Shown here: positions 51,347-60,204 of the stretch, piece after piece
Numbering within the stretch: position 1 is the stretch's first letter
How the letters are laid out: the number at the start of each line of letters is the position of its first letter
Assembly (NCBI RefSeq): GCF_000420705.1
Contig: NZ_ATVL01000006.1
Coordinates: 806,267 to 870,266, forward strand
Source of the DNA: Hymenobacter norwichensis DSM 15439
GTDB taxonomy: Bacteria > Bacteroidota > Bacteroidia > Cytophagales > Hymenobacteraceae
Direction: 5' to 3'
Length of the DNA: 64,000 nucleotides
The notes under the pieces: model-generated
What the model saw: the letters and a program-made list of their open reading frames with translations, nothing else
What the model was told of the DNA's origin: nothing
The model's database searches: none
Translations under genes and position numbers: made by a program

Positions 51347-52765
51347 ATGAGTGTCTTTACTCGAATCTCCCTTTACACGGCGCTCTGTGCTTTGGCCATG
51401 AGCACCGCCCACGCCCAAACCGAATTAAATAACTTCTCCACGGTGGCGCGGGGCGGCGTGGCTACCACTTTCGTTACCGATTATCAGGCCATTGGTATCA
51501 ACCCAGCCAACCTGGGGCGCACCGGCAACGCGCGGGTAGCGTTTACCATTGGCGAGTTTGGGGTGGGGGTGGGGTCGCAGTCCTTGAGCCGCTCGCAGCT
51601 GGAGAAGTTTGTGAAGCACGCCGACGACAAGCTGACGCTGGCCGACAAGCGCACCTTGGCCCGCGCCTTCACCTCCGACAACGTGCTCAACGTCAACGTG
51701 GATGCTACACCAGTGGCGTTTTCGGTGGTACTGCCGGTGGTGGGCAGCTTTGCGTTTAGCAGCCGGCAGCGGGTGATAAGCCACCTGGCTATGAACAAGA
51801 ACATGGCCGAGTTGCTGTTTCTGGGCAAAGATGCACCCATCTACCCCGCCAACTTCAACCCAGCCACGGCCCCCCTTATTTCTGAAGTGCTGGACGGCAC
51901 GGCGGTGCAGCTGGCCGCCTACAACGAATACAACTTGGCGTACGGTCGCCGCGTGCTTGATTTGCCAACGCTCAAGCTGTCGGTGGGGGCTGGCTACCGC
52001 TACATTCAGGGCATTGGCGTGATTGATATTCGCTCGGAAAATGGCAAGCTGGAAGCCTACAGCGCCCTTTCGCCGCAGTTTGATATCAAGTACGGCGCCG
52101 TAGCCAACAACCCCTCGTTTAACTTGCAGAGAGACACCGACAAACTGCTGCAACCTGTGGGCCGGGGCAACGGCTACGATTTGGGCGTGGCGGCGGAGGT
52201 AGGCAAAATGCTGCGCCTGGGCGTGTCGGTGACGGATATCGGGCGCATGAACTGGGAAGGCAACCTGCTGACGGCCAACGACCAGAAGCTGCGGCGCCTG
52301 AAGTCCAGCGGCGCCGACAGCTACGAGTTCTTCACTGAGCTAGCTGACCTTTTCGCCAGTGGCACCGACAGCCTGCTGCAATACCAGCCCGCCAACAAGC
52401 GCCGCACCGATTTGCCTACCAAGCTACGGGCCGGCGTGGGCCTGAAAGTAGGCACCCGCTTAGAGCTTGGCCTCGATGTAACCCAGCCGCTCAACAACGT
52501 AGCCGGCAACATTCCCGATACGTTTTATGGCTTAGGTGTAGATGTAAAACCGCTCAGCTGGATACGCCTGAGCACGGGTATCAGCCGGGGCGCGGGCTAC
52601 GGCACGGGCTTCCCGGTAGGGTTTGCCATTGCCTCTAGCTTCTACGAGCTAGGCTTCAGCACCCGTGACCTGCGCGGCATCCTCACCGACGACGAAAACC
52701 CGTACGGCTCTATTGCCATGGGCTTCCTGCGCCTGAAAATCGGCAAGGTGAAAGAAGGGATATAA
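51347..52765 (+). CDS. DUF5723 family outer-membrane protein (second tandem copy)
   Basis: A 472-residue paralogue of the preceding gene, sharing nearly the whole length (GRGGVATT, VTDYQAIGINPANLGR, AGYRYIQGIGVIDIRS, NWEGNLLTANDQKL). The signal peptide ends STAHAQ. The ATG at 51347 is preferred to a TTG at 51338. The two genes are in direct tandem and clearly arose by duplication, but each appears to have its own transcription signals, given the hairpin and palindrome between them. Confidence 0.88.
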   Translation: MSVFTRISLYTALCALAMSTAHAQTELNNFSTVARGGVATTFVTDYQAIGINPANLGRTGNARVAFTIGEFGVGVGSQSLSRSQLEKFVKHADDKLTLADKRTLARAFTSDNVLNVNVDATPVAFSVVLPVVGSFAFSSRQRVISHLAMNKNMAELLFLGKDAPIYPANFNPATAPLISEVLDGTAVQLAAYNEYNLAYGRRVLDLPTLKLSVGAGYRYIQGIGVIDIRSENGKLEAYSALSPQFDIKYGAVANNPSFNLQRDTDKLLQPVGRGNGYDLGVAAEVGKMLRLGVSVTDIGRMNWEGNLLTANDQKLRRLKSSGADSYEFFTELADLFASGTDSLLQYQPANKRRTDLPTKLRAGVGLKVGTRLELGLDVTQPLNNVAGNIPDTFYGLGVDVKPLSWIRLSTGISRGAGYGTGFPVGFAIASSFYELGFSTRDLRGILTDDENPYGSIAMGFLRLKIGKVKEGI

Positions 52766-52847
52766 CTACATGACTTGTAAGAGAAGACAGGGAATTGTTA
52801 GTGGCTTTCAGTGGTAGGAAACGGTGGCTGATTTCCTGCTACAATTA

Positions 52848-52895
52848 CAAAAAAGGAGCCTTCGGTGCTGCAAACACCAAAGGCTCCTTTTTGTG
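52848..52895. terminator. Bidirectional terminator
   Basis: Arms CAAAAAAGGAGCCTTCGGTG and CACCAAAGGCTCCTTTTTGTG pair with one mismatch around a seven-base loop, with T-runs on both strands, between convergent genes. Confidence 0.9.
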
Positions 52896-52930
52896 ATACG
52901 CTACGAGCCACAAGGCTTTGCGCTGCTGCT

Positions 52931-54028
52931 CTATTTTCCTGGTTCGGTGATGAAGTTGGGGAGGCCGAGCTTGCTGCGCCGGCCGCCGAGCTTGAGGCCG
53001 TCGTCGGTGTACTTGGCGGTGCTGGCGTCGCCGTTGGGGTTGCTGATGATGCCGAGGAAGGAGTTGTCTTCGCGGGCCACGTAGATGTTGCCATCGGGTG
53101 CGCGCTGGAGCTGGCCCACTTTGCGGTTAGCCGATTTGCCGATGACGGCGGCTTTGCCAGTTTTCAAATCGAACTGAAAAATCTGGGCCTGGCCACCGCC
53201 TTCGCCGTTGCTGGACCCATAGAGCTTGCTGCCATCCGGCGAAAACTCGATGCCATAAGCTTCTGGATAAGGCGAGAATACCTTAGGGTTTTTCACTAGC
53301 CCGGTGTTTCTGTCGAAGTCGAACACCTCGTAGCGGTTGGCCTCGCGCCACACGGCCACGCCTATTTTGCGCCCATCAGGCGAGAATTTCATGGCGCCAA
53401 TGGCGTTGCGGCCCGGTCCGGCGTGCATGCCGCCCACGTTGCTCAGAATCGGCTTGGTTTGTACGCCCTCCGCCGTCACGAGGTAGCTCACGAAGGCGTT
53501 GGAGTTCCAGCGGTGGGCCACCACCCACACGTCGCGGCCGTTGGCGTGGCGCACGGCCGCCAGCTTCTCGGCCACCGGCGAAATCAGCAGAATATTCACG
53601 CGGGGTACGTCGCCGAGGCCATTGTCGCGGGTCATGTCCACTACTGAGTAGCGCATACCTTCCGGCCCGCCCTGCGCGCCCACCGTGAATAGGTAAAACA
53701 CGTTGCCGCTGCCGGGGTCGGGCACAATGAGGGCGCTCTGGGTACTGGCGCTGGAGCCGGTTAGCTTACGGCCGTTGGGCATGATGGCATGCTGGCGGTT
53801 GAACACGTTTTCGCCGTTGGTGTAAAACAGCAGCTGGCCCTGCGCATTGGTGGCTACCGCCGAACCTTCGTAGGTGGTCATTTTGCCGTTGAGCAGCGGA
53901 CTGGGAGCGCCCCCGCCCACGGGGAAGCTCAGACCCGCCTGTTGCCCGAAGTACCAGAGGCTTTGCTCTCCCTGTGCCCAAGCAGCAACGGGCGCAAGCG
54001 CAAAAAGCAGAAAAAGGAGTCGTTTCAT
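52931..54028 (-). CDS. Secreted beta-propeller protein (LWYFGQQAG type)
   Basis: A 365-residue exported protein (signal peptide 1-19, ending AWAQ). The opening SLWYFGQQAGLSF and the blades with SPDGRKIGVAVW, FSPDGSKLYGSSNG and LQRAPDGNIYVARED are typical of Bacteroidota propeller proteins that often form the N-terminal part of gliding or T9SS cargo proteins. Here there is no PKD domain or sorting tail; it ends at NFITEPGK. The start at 54028 begins the signal peptide; the longer frame runs into the inverted repeat. Confidence 0.8.
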   Translation of the reverse strand: MKRLLFLLFALAPVAAWAQGEQSLWYFGQQAGLSFPVGGGAPSPLLNGKMTTYEGSAVATNAQGQLLFYTNGENVFNRQHAIMPNGRKLTGSSASTQSALIVPDPGSGNVFYLFTVGAQGGPEGMRYSVVDMTRDNGLGDVPRVNILLISPVAEKLAAVRHANGRDVWVVAHRWNSNAFVSYLVTAEGVQTKPILSNVGGMHAGPGRNAIGAMKFSPDGRKIGVAVWREANRYEVFDFDRNTGLVKNPKVFSPYPEAYGIEFSPDGSKLYGSSNGEGGGQAQIFQFDLKTGKAAVIGKSANRKVGQLQRAPDGNIYVAREDNSFLGIISNPNGDASTAKYTDDGLKLGGRRSKLGLPNFITEPGK

Positions 54029-54076
54029 GTCGGAAAGATAAGGCCAACCCTTAAACGCAATTTCGTGCCAGATAAT

Positions 54077-54170
54077 GTGAAATGGTGAAGTTGTGAGTTG
54101 ACGTTCGATTTGCGCAGGCTCGTACCATCGAAACATCAAACTCACCACTTCACTATATCACCATCTCACC
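54077..54170. repeat. Gap-filling imperfect inverted repeat (GTGA words)
   Basis: Left arm 54077-54101 (GTGAAATGGTGAAGTTGTGA onward) pairs imperfectly with 54136-54170 (TCAAACTCACCACTTCACTA onward). The right arm contains the NUDIX stop codon (54153-54155). Many words are shared with the repeat at 33400-33509. Confidence 0.7.
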
Positions 54171-54713
54171 ACTAAGCAAGGGCCCGATGAGTGGGGCAAT
54201 GATGCGGTAGCTGGCGCCCCAGAGCTTGTAGCCGCCCGCAATACGGTAGAACGCCACGCGGCGCGCATCGGGCCAGCCGGGTAGCTGCCAATCTTCCTCG
54301 GTGTGCTGGGCGGGGTCGGCGAGGTGGCGCAGCGAAATTTCCAGCACTTCGTCCACTTCGCGCGGTTGCCACTGCCACACCGCGGGCCGCCGGATTCGCC
54401 CCAGAAACGGCGCAATGCGAAACCCGGTGGGTACCACTACAGTGGGCAGAGTGGCCACAATTTCCACATCGGCGGCCCCCAAGCCCACTTCTTCTTCTGC
54501 TTCTCGCAAGGCCGTAGCTACCAATGACGCATCGGTAGGTTCGTGCTTGCCCCCCGGAAACGCCAGCTGCCCGCCGTGCACTCCAAAGCTGCTTCGGCGC
54601 ACCATTACTACGTGGAGCTCCCCAGCCGCGTCGCGGAATATTGGGACCAGTACAGCTGAGTCGCGCAGGGTTGCCGGAATTGGAAAGTCGTCGGGGGTGA
54701 GGGTGGCGGGCAT
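54153..54713 (-). CDS. NUDIX hydrolase, CoA pyrophosphatase-like
   Basis: Hydrolyses CoA or a related nucleoside diphosphate derivative. 186 residues. SSFGVHGGQLAFPGGK followed by TALREAEEEVGLG gives the CoA-pyrophosphatase (NudL/NUDT7) signature and NUDIX box. The last residues GEMVI and the stop are encoded by an inverted-repeat arm. It precedes the propeller protein gene on the same strand. Confidence 0.9.
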   Translation of the reverse strand: MPATLTPDDFPIPATLRDSAVLVPIFRDAAGELHVVMVRRSSFGVHGGQLAFPGGKHEPTDASLVATALREAEEEVGLGAADVEIVATLPTVVVPTGFRIAPFLGRIRRPAVWQWQPREVDEVLEISLRHLADPAQHTEEDWQLPGWPDARRVAFYRIAGGYKLWGASYRIIAPLIGPLLSGEMVI

Positions 54714-54769
54714 GGCTTGCAGAAAGGCGTAGCCGGGTAAACCGGCGTAGCGCCGATTGGTTGCGCACG

Positions 54770-55531
54770 CTACTCTACCGCATACGCGCCGCGGGCGTCT
54801 ATGCTCACGCAGGGTAGCTGGTGGTAGTCTTCGAAATACTGATAGCCCGCTACTAGGCCCTGCCAGAAACCGGTGTGCGGACTGGCTACGCGGCGGGCTA
54901 GGTTTTCGGCTGTCAACTCGAACGGGAAAATATGTACGGCAATATCGGTTTGGCCGGCGGCGCGGGCTTCCACGGCCAGTACGTACAGCTCCCGAATGCC
55001 CGCGTCGGTGATGGGTAGGCAGCCGATGGTAACGTTGGAGCCGTGAATGAAGATGTCGTTGCCGGGGTCGGGAGCGGCGTGGCGCAGGTCGGCGGCGTTG
55101 GGGTAGTCGAGGCCCAAGGAAAGGTGATACTTGCTGTCGGGGTTGAAGCGGGTGACGTGGTAGAAGCCTTCCGGAACCTGGCCGTCGCCGGCGCGGCGCT
55201 TGGGGCCGAGCGTGCCCGAAGTGCCCGCCAGCCGATAGGTGCGCAGCAGCACAAACTCGCCGGTACCAGTGCGGCGCCCCCAGGCTTCGAGGCGCCGCCC
55301 CACCTTAAACGCCCGCAGATACAGTTCCAGCTGCCTCGCCGGAATACCATTGCGCCGCAGCAGCGCGTGCAAATCGGCTTCGTGCAGAATATAAGCCGCC
55401 CGCACCCGCGGAAACCGTTGTTGTTGCATCCGAAACGCCGGATTAGGTTCGGTAGCCTGAGAAAGGGATGATGCCGGACGGGCACACAGATTCAGCAGCA
55501 GGGCCGCAGCCAGCAGAGTAAGAAGACGCAT
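54770..55531 (-). CDS. L,D-transpeptidase family protein (YafK-like)
   Basis: Periplasmic cysteine enzyme of 253 residues that makes or breaks peptidoglycan cross-links or lipoprotein links. Signal peptide about 1-23. The YkuD core has PEGFYHVTRFNPDSKYHLSL and the catalytic motif HGSNVTIGCLPI, with His163 and Cys171. The preceding basic region (RLEAWGRRTGTGEFVLLRTY) fits YafK-type enzymes. It is one of several peptidoglycan genes in the window (PBP1A, amidase). Confidence 0.88.
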   Translation of the reverse strand: MRLLTLLAAALLLNLCARPASSLSQATEPNPAFRMQQQRFPRVRAAYILHEADLHALLRRNGIPARQLELYLRAFKVGRRLEAWGRRTGTGEFVLLRTYRLAGTSGTLGPKRRAGDGQVPEGFYHVTRFNPDSKYHLSLGLDYPNAADLRHAAPDPGNDIFIHGSNVTIGCLPITDAGIRELYVLAVEARAAGQTDIAVHIFPFELTAENLARRVASPHTGFWQGLVAGYQYFEDYHQLPCVSIDARGAYAVE

Positions 55532-55745
55532 GAAGTAAGAGAGAGGAACCCGCCGCCGGTTTAGTGCAAACCGTAAGAAGCACCTGTTTGAGGAATGAAC
55601 GGGCGCCAGTTTCGGTTTAGTATTCCGTAAAAAATATATAGTCGGTATGCCAAGGTGTAGGCCGGGGCGAATGCCATAGGGTTATCAACTACTCCGCCGT
55701 ACGAGCGAGCAACCATCGACAAGCAGCACTTTGCGTATGGGCAGT

Positions 55746-56723
55746 ATGACTGCTCCCACTGACCCCGCTCCCTACCAACCCGACCCGCTAGGCCCCGATT
55801 TTCAGCTGCGCCACTTGCCCCAACCCGATGACTACGAAGGGCCGGTGCGGGCCACGCTGGTACGCCACGTACCGGCCCCAACCAGCAACCGGGCAGTCCT
55901 CTACGTGCATGGCTTCAACGACTACTTCTTCCAGCGCGAAATGGCCGCCGAGTATGCTGCCCACGGTTTCCGGTTCTACGCCCTCGATTTGCGCAAGTAC
56001 GGCCGAGCGCTACTCCCGCATCAGCGCCCCAACAACGTGCGCAACCTGGCAGAGTATTTCGAGGATTTGGACGCCGCGCTGGCCGTAATTCGGGCCGAAG
56101 GAAGTGCTACGCTGTTGCTCAGCGGGCACTCCACGGGCGGGCTTATTGCGTCGCTATATGCCCAGGCGCGTTCTACGGCAGGCTTAGCGGCGCTGGTGCT
56201 CAATAGCCCCTTTCTGGACTTGTTTCAGCCTTGGTACAAGAAGCTGGCTGTTCCGCTAGCGGCCGGCCTTGGGGCGTGGCTGCCCGATTTCAAGGTGCCC
56301 TCGGGGTTATCGGATAAATACGGCTTGAGCTTGCACCGCGCGTACCGGGGGCAGTGGGACTACGATTTGGCCTGGAAGCCTAACCACATATTCGGCATCA
56401 ATGCAGGATGGCTGCGGGCCATCCGCCAGGGGCACCGGCAAGTACGGCGTGGGCTCCAGTTGCCGATGCCCGTGCTGGTACTGCACTCCGACCGTACGGC
56501 CGCTGCCCCAACATGGTCCGACGATTTTCTGAGTGCCGATATTGTGCTCAACGTGGCCCACATCCGAGCCCTCAGCCCGCGCCTGGGGCCGCACACAACC
56601 GTGCGCGCCATTGCGGGCGGCATGCACGACCTGTTTTTGTCGGCCCCGGCGGTGCGGGCGGCAGCCTACCAAGCAGTGTTTGCGTGGCTGGAATCGGTGC
56701 TACCGCCCAAGGCTAGTGCGTAA
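55746..56723 (+). CDS. Alpha/beta hydrolase (serine aminopeptidase S33/lysophospholipase-like)
   Basis: A 325-residue cytoplasmic hydrolase. Oxyanion/early motif LYVHGFNDYF, nucleophile elbow LSGHSTGGLIAS with Ser, acid in LVLHSDRTAA and catalytic His in GGMHDLFLS, i.e. a complete triad. It resembles monoacylglycerol lipase-type S33 proteins; the substrate is unknown. Starts at ATG 55746 or 55737. It ends inside the convergent gene (11 bp overlap). Confidence 0.85.
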   Translation: MTAPTDPAPYQPDPLGPDFQLRHLPQPDDYEGPVRATLVRHVPAPTSNRAVLYVHGFNDYFFQREMAAEYAAHGFRFYALDLRKYGRALLPHQRPNNVRNLAEYFEDLDAALAVIRAEGSATLLLSGHSTGGLIASLYAQARSTAGLAALVLNSPFLDLFQPWYKKLAVPLAAGLGAWLPDFKVPSGLSDKYGLSLHRAYRGQWDYDLAWKPNHIFGINAGWLRAIRQGHRQVRRGLQLPMPVLVLHSDRTAAAPTWSDDFLSADIVLNVAHIRALSPRLGPHTTVRAIAGGMHDLFLSAPAVRAAAYQAVFAWLESVLPPKASA

Positions 56724-57357
56724 GGCGGCTGCCTAGGCTAAACTTGATGCCAAGTTCTGGAAGTATACCATATTGAGTTCCAGTGAAATCAGTAATGTAA
56801 TATTTCTGCGCAAAACGCCCTATTCCCGCGCCAGCGTAGGCATCGAGCCAGCCGTACTTACCCAGCCGACGCTGCATGCCCCAAACGGCTGTCAGGCCCG
56901 AGTAGCGGTAATCAGAGTAAGAAGATGCCCGGAACACGGAAGAGGTTTGCAAAGCCACGTAGTTGCCCACAAACGGCCCGGAAGCACGCCCTTTTCGGCG
57001 GCGCTTTTCCTGATTGTAATAGTAGCGGATGCCGGCATCGAAACCATAATAGCCAAAGCCAGCTTTCTGATATTCAATAAAACGACTGCTACCTAGTTTA
57101 AAACCACTGAATCCGTTGGCATATACCGAAACTTGAGAAGAAAGATAGTGCTCGATACTAACTACAACTGGGACAGAAATGCCTCTATATCCGCTTACCT
57201 CTAAGCCTGGAGGCACAATGCCCGTACCCAACTTAATGAGCGTACCCTTAGGTCGGGTGCGAGTCGCTGCTGAGTCGGGCGTTTGGGCGGCGGCAGGTAG
57301 CGTAGCGAGCAGCAACAGACCAGCGGTGGTGCCAAGCGTAACAAAGGAAATCGACAT
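56713..57357 (-). CDS. Outer-membrane beta-barrel protein, unknown
   Basis: A 214-residue exported protein with signal peptide (about 1-25, ending AAAQ). The remainder consists of amphipathic strands with aromatic girdles (FGYYGFDAGIRYYYN, GWLDAYAGAGIGRF) and ends LPELGIKFSLGSRLTH, as small 8-10 strand barrels do. The loop EKRRRKGRASG is very basic. Start at 57357 begins the signal peptide. A TAGCTTTG -7-like element lies at 57417-57424. Confidence 0.7.
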   Translation of the reverse strand: MSISFVTLGTTAGLLLLATLPAAAQTPDSAATRTRPKGTLIKLGTGIVPPGLEVSGYRGISVPVVVSIEHYLSSQVSVYANGFSGFKLGSSRFIEYQKAGFGYYGFDAGIRYYYNQEKRRRKGRASGPFVGNYVALQTSSVFRASSYSDYRYSGLTAVWGMQRRLGKYGWLDAYAGAGIGRFAQKYYITDFTGTQYGILPELGIKFSLGSRLTH

Positions 57358-57524
57358 AGAAATAGGGGAAGTAAAGTTGCAGGAAGGGTGCCGGTAGCCG
57401 GGCAATAGTTGCATTGCAAAGCTACCGACTTATCTGTGGCGCTGAGTGCAATTACGTGGTCTGGCCGGGAAGAATAGCGCGGCAGCGTGTTACTAGCGCA
57501 ACCTTCCTATTTCTATCCCAACCC

Positions 57525-58841
57525 ATGACCGTTCTGTACTGGCTGCGCAACGACTTGCGCCTGCACGACAATGCGGTGCTGGCCGCTCTGCCGCCCACTA
57601 CCACCGCCCTGCTGCCCGTGTACTGCCTCGACCCCGATGCGCTAGGCCCCGACGCCTACCTGGGCCTACCTAAAATGGGTCCGCACCGGCTGCCTTTTTT
57701 GCTGGAAACCCTCACCGATTTGCAGCAGCGCTATGCCACTCTGGGGTCGGGTGTGCATTTTGTGGTGGGCCGGCCGGCCGAAGTGCTACCTGAGCTGGTG
57801 CGTAAGCTACACCTGGATGCCGTGTGGACCAGTACCGAGCACACCACCGAGGAGCACGCCGCCGAAATCGCGCTGGCGGCAGCGCTGAGCCCCAAAGTAC
57901 CCGTACGCTACTTCCAGAGCCTGCTGCTGCTCGACCCCGCCGACCTACCGATTCCGCTGGATATTCTGCCGTTTTCGTTCAGCAAGTTTCGGTTTGACGT
58001 CTTTTCAAAGATGACAGTCCGGGCTCCTTTGCCCACGCCTCGCCAACTGCCGACCCTGCCCCTCGGCTTCACGCCCGCACCCCTGCTTAGTGCCGATTTG
58101 ATAGCCGCTCAGCTAGGGCAACCGGCGCTGCCGCGCATTCGGCCCGACCACCGCTCGGCGCTGCCCCAACTGGGCGGCGGCGAAACGGCGGCCCTGGCCC
58201 GGCTGCACGATTACGCCGTGGAGCGCCACTTGATTGGCCGCTACGATGACACCCGCAACCAGATGCTGGGCGAGGCCTTCAGTACCAAATTTTCGGCTTG
58301 GCTGGCTAATGGCAGCTTGTCGGCGCGGCAGGTGTGGGCGGCTGTTGATGGCTATGATGCCACCTACGGGGCCCGCAGTAAAGGCGCCATGCAGCTGCGG
58401 CTGGAATTGCTCTGGCGCGACTATTTCCGGCTGCTGGCCTTGCGCACTGGGCCGGCCTTCTTCCAGTGGCGCGGCCTACGCGACCAGTTACCCAAGCCTA
58501 CCCGTCCCGACCGGGTTGTATTTCAGGACTGGGCGGCGGGCCGTACCGGCAACGCTTTTGTGGATGCCAACATGCGTGAGCTGGCCGCCACCGGCTTCAT
58601 GAGCAACCGGGGCCGCCAAAACGTGGCCAGCTACCTCATCCACGACCTGCACCAGGACTGGCGCTGGGGCGCGGCCTGGTTCGAGCACCAGCTCCTCGAC
58701 CACGACCCAGCCTCGAACTGGGGCAACTGGAAATACATTGCCGGCACCGGCACCGACGTGCGCGACACCGCCTTCGACGTAGCCCAACAAGCCCGGCGCT
58801 ACGACCCGCAGGGCCGCTACGTGCGTACCTGGCTGAAATAA
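57525..58841 (+). CDS. Cryptochrome/photolyase, DASH family
   Basis: Flavoprotein of 438 residues, probably repairing cyclobutane pyrimidine dimers in single-stranded DNA or sensing blue light. The N-terminal antenna domain starts LYWLRNDLRLHDNAVL. The FAD domain contains NQMLGEAFSTKFSAWLANG and GNAFVDANMRELAATGFMSN, then RGRQNVASYL; ASNWGNWKYIAGTG marks the CRY-DASH group. The ATG at 57525 directly precedes the first strand; the longer frame is not supported. Confidence 0.93.
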   Translation: MTVLYWLRNDLRLHDNAVLAALPPTTTALLPVYCLDPDALGPDAYLGLPKMGPHRLPFLLETLTDLQQRYATLGSGVHFVVGRPAEVLPELVRKLHLDAVWTSTEHTTEEHAAEIALAAALSPKVPVRYFQSLLLLDPADLPIPLDILPFSFSKFRFDVFSKMTVRAPLPTPRQLPTLPLGFTPAPLLSADLIAAQLGQPALPRIRPDHRSALPQLGGGETAALARLHDYAVERHLIGRYDDTRNQMLGEAFSTKFSAWLANGSLSARQVWAAVDGYDATYGARSKGAMQLRLELLWRDYFRLLALRTGPAFFQWRGLRDQLPKPTRPDRVVFQDWAAGRTGNAFVDANMRELAATGFMSNRGRQNVASYLIHDLHQDWRWGAAWFEHQLLDHDPASNWGNWKYIAGTGTDVRDTAFDVAQQARRYDPQGRYVRTWLK

Positions 58842-58920
58842 GCCGCCACTTGTGTAAGCGGCCCGTACACAGCCTCAAGCACCTATTCGGAGGCGTCTCA
58901 CGCTTACTTTCTCTCTCCTT

Positions 58921-59367
58921 ATGCGAATTTCTTTTCTCGGCTGGGTTTTAGTTTTGGGAGGCTTAGCTTGGTTTTCCTTGCCTTTGAAAGCCCAAACCAA
59001 AGCAGTTCCTACTTCCTTGGCCACCCTGCTGAAAACCAGCCGTTGGCAGAAGCGGGTGCTACTGCTGTGTGCGCCTACTAGCACCGATGCGGCACTGCTC
59101 CGCCAGCGGCAGTTGCTGTCCGCTGCCCGCCCTCAGCTTGACGCCCGCGACCTACTGGTGCACGAGGTACTGCTCGACAACCTCTCGGCTGCCGACAAGA
59201 ACTATGTGACCGAAACCCTGCGCACTTCTGGTGCATCCTTTACGGTGCTGCTTATTGGGAAAGATGGCGGGGTGAAGCGCCGCGAAACCGAGCCGGTAAT
59301 GCCAGTGTCGTTATTTAAAACCATCGACGTAATGCCCATGCGGCAGCAAGAAATGAAAAAGCAATAA
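58921..59367 (+). CDS. DUF4174 family secreted protein
   Basis: A 148-residue exported protein (signal peptide about 1-24). The body has a thioredoxin-like pattern without active-site Cys (WQKRVLLLCAPTSTDAALLR, RDLLVHEVLL, FTVLLIGKDGGVKRR) that matches DUF4174. It ends with an amphipathic Met/Gln/Lys-rich tail. Function unknown. The gap downstream to the DUF2461 gene is a degenerate inverted repeat. Confidence 0.8.
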   Translation: MRISFLGWVLVLGGLAWFSLPLKAQTKAVPTSLATLLKTSRWQKRVLLLCAPTSTDAALLRQRQLLSAARPQLDARDLLVHEVLLDNLSAADKNYVTETLRTSGASFTVLLIGKDGGVKRRETEPVMPVSLFKTIDVMPMRQQEMKKQ

Positions 59368-59369
59368 TT

Positions 59370-59510
59370 GGACGGTTGACTGTTGGAAGGCTGATTGTGG
59401 TCAGACAGTTGGCAATGAAGCTGTCTTCATGAATGCAACAAACCCAACAGACGGACAGCACGAAAAGCAATCAATTGTGTAACAATTCAGCCCTTCATCA
59501 ATTAACTGTG
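59370..59510. repeat. Degenerate gap-filling inverted repeat
   Basis: Words GGTTGACTGTTGGAAGGCTG near 59376 are roughly complementary to CAGCCCTTCATCAATTAACT near 59489. Pairing is about 70 percent by eye. It fills the gap between two co-directional genes and ends just before the ATG at 59512. Confidence 0.5.
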
Positions 59511-59511
59511 G

Positions 59512-60174
59512 ATGAACACCTCACACCTATTTGATTTCCTTTCTGAGCTCACCCAACACAACGACCGGGAGTGGTTTCAAGCGCACAAAGCCATCTACGA
59601 CCAGCTGCGGCAGGATTTTGAAGCGGCTGTGGGACGCTGGCTGAAGCAACTCGCCGCTGATAATCCCTCCCTAGCAGGTCTGGAACCTAAGAAGTGCATC
59701 TTCCGCATCTACCGCGACGTGCGTTTCTCCAAGGTGAAGGTGCCTTACAAAACGCATTTCAGCGCGTACTTTTCGGCGGGAGGCAAGGCCGGTAACGGGC
59801 CGGGCTACTACGTGCAGTTGGGTCCCAACGGGCAGACGTTGCTAGCTGGTGGCCTCTATGAGCCCGAGAAAGAACAGCTGGCCCGCATCCGCCAGGAAAT
59901 CGACTACAATGGGGAGGTATTGCACACGCTACTCGATGCGCCTGATTTCCGGAAATACTTTAATGGTGTGGGTGGCGACAAGCTCAAGAAAGCCCCCGCT
60001 GGCTACCCCACCGACCACCCTGATATTGAGCTGCTCAAGCACAAAAGCTTCGTGGTGACCCACCACGTGCCCGACGCCACCGCCCGCCAGCTCGACCTAG
60101 ATACCTACGTGCCCGCCGCTTTTCGCGCTATGCGGCCCTTCTGCGACTATTTGCAGGAAGCCATTGACGCCTGA
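59512..60174 (+). CDS. DUF2461 domain-containing protein
   Basis: A 220-residue soluble protein of the DUF2461 (TIGR02453) family. Conserved stretches are NNDREWFQ-like (HNDREWFQAHK), KCIFRIYRDVRFSKVKVPYK, GGKAGNGPGYYVQL and LAGGLYEPEKEQLARIRQEI. Full length with no signal peptide. The family is widespread but without assigned activity. A flavoprotein gene follows after 30 bp on the same strand. Confidence 0.9.
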   Translation: MNTSHLFDFLSELTQHNDREWFQAHKAIYDQLRQDFEAAVGRWLKQLAADNPSLAGLEPKKCIFRIYRDVRFSKVKVPYKTHFSAYFSAGGKAGNGPGYYVQLGPNGQTLLAGGLYEPEKEQLARIRQEIDYNGEVLHTLLDAPDFRKYFNGVGGDKLKKAPAGYPTDHPDIELLKHKSFVVTHHVPDATARQLDLDTYVPAAFRAMRPFCDYLQEAIDA

Positions 60175-60204
60175 GCCGTACTAAGTGGGGGTTGCCTAAT
60201 ACCT

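Noticed and set aside
51425..52153. 242-codon minus-strand frame in the second DUF5723 gene
   Set aside because: Antisense shadow of a conserved barrel gene.
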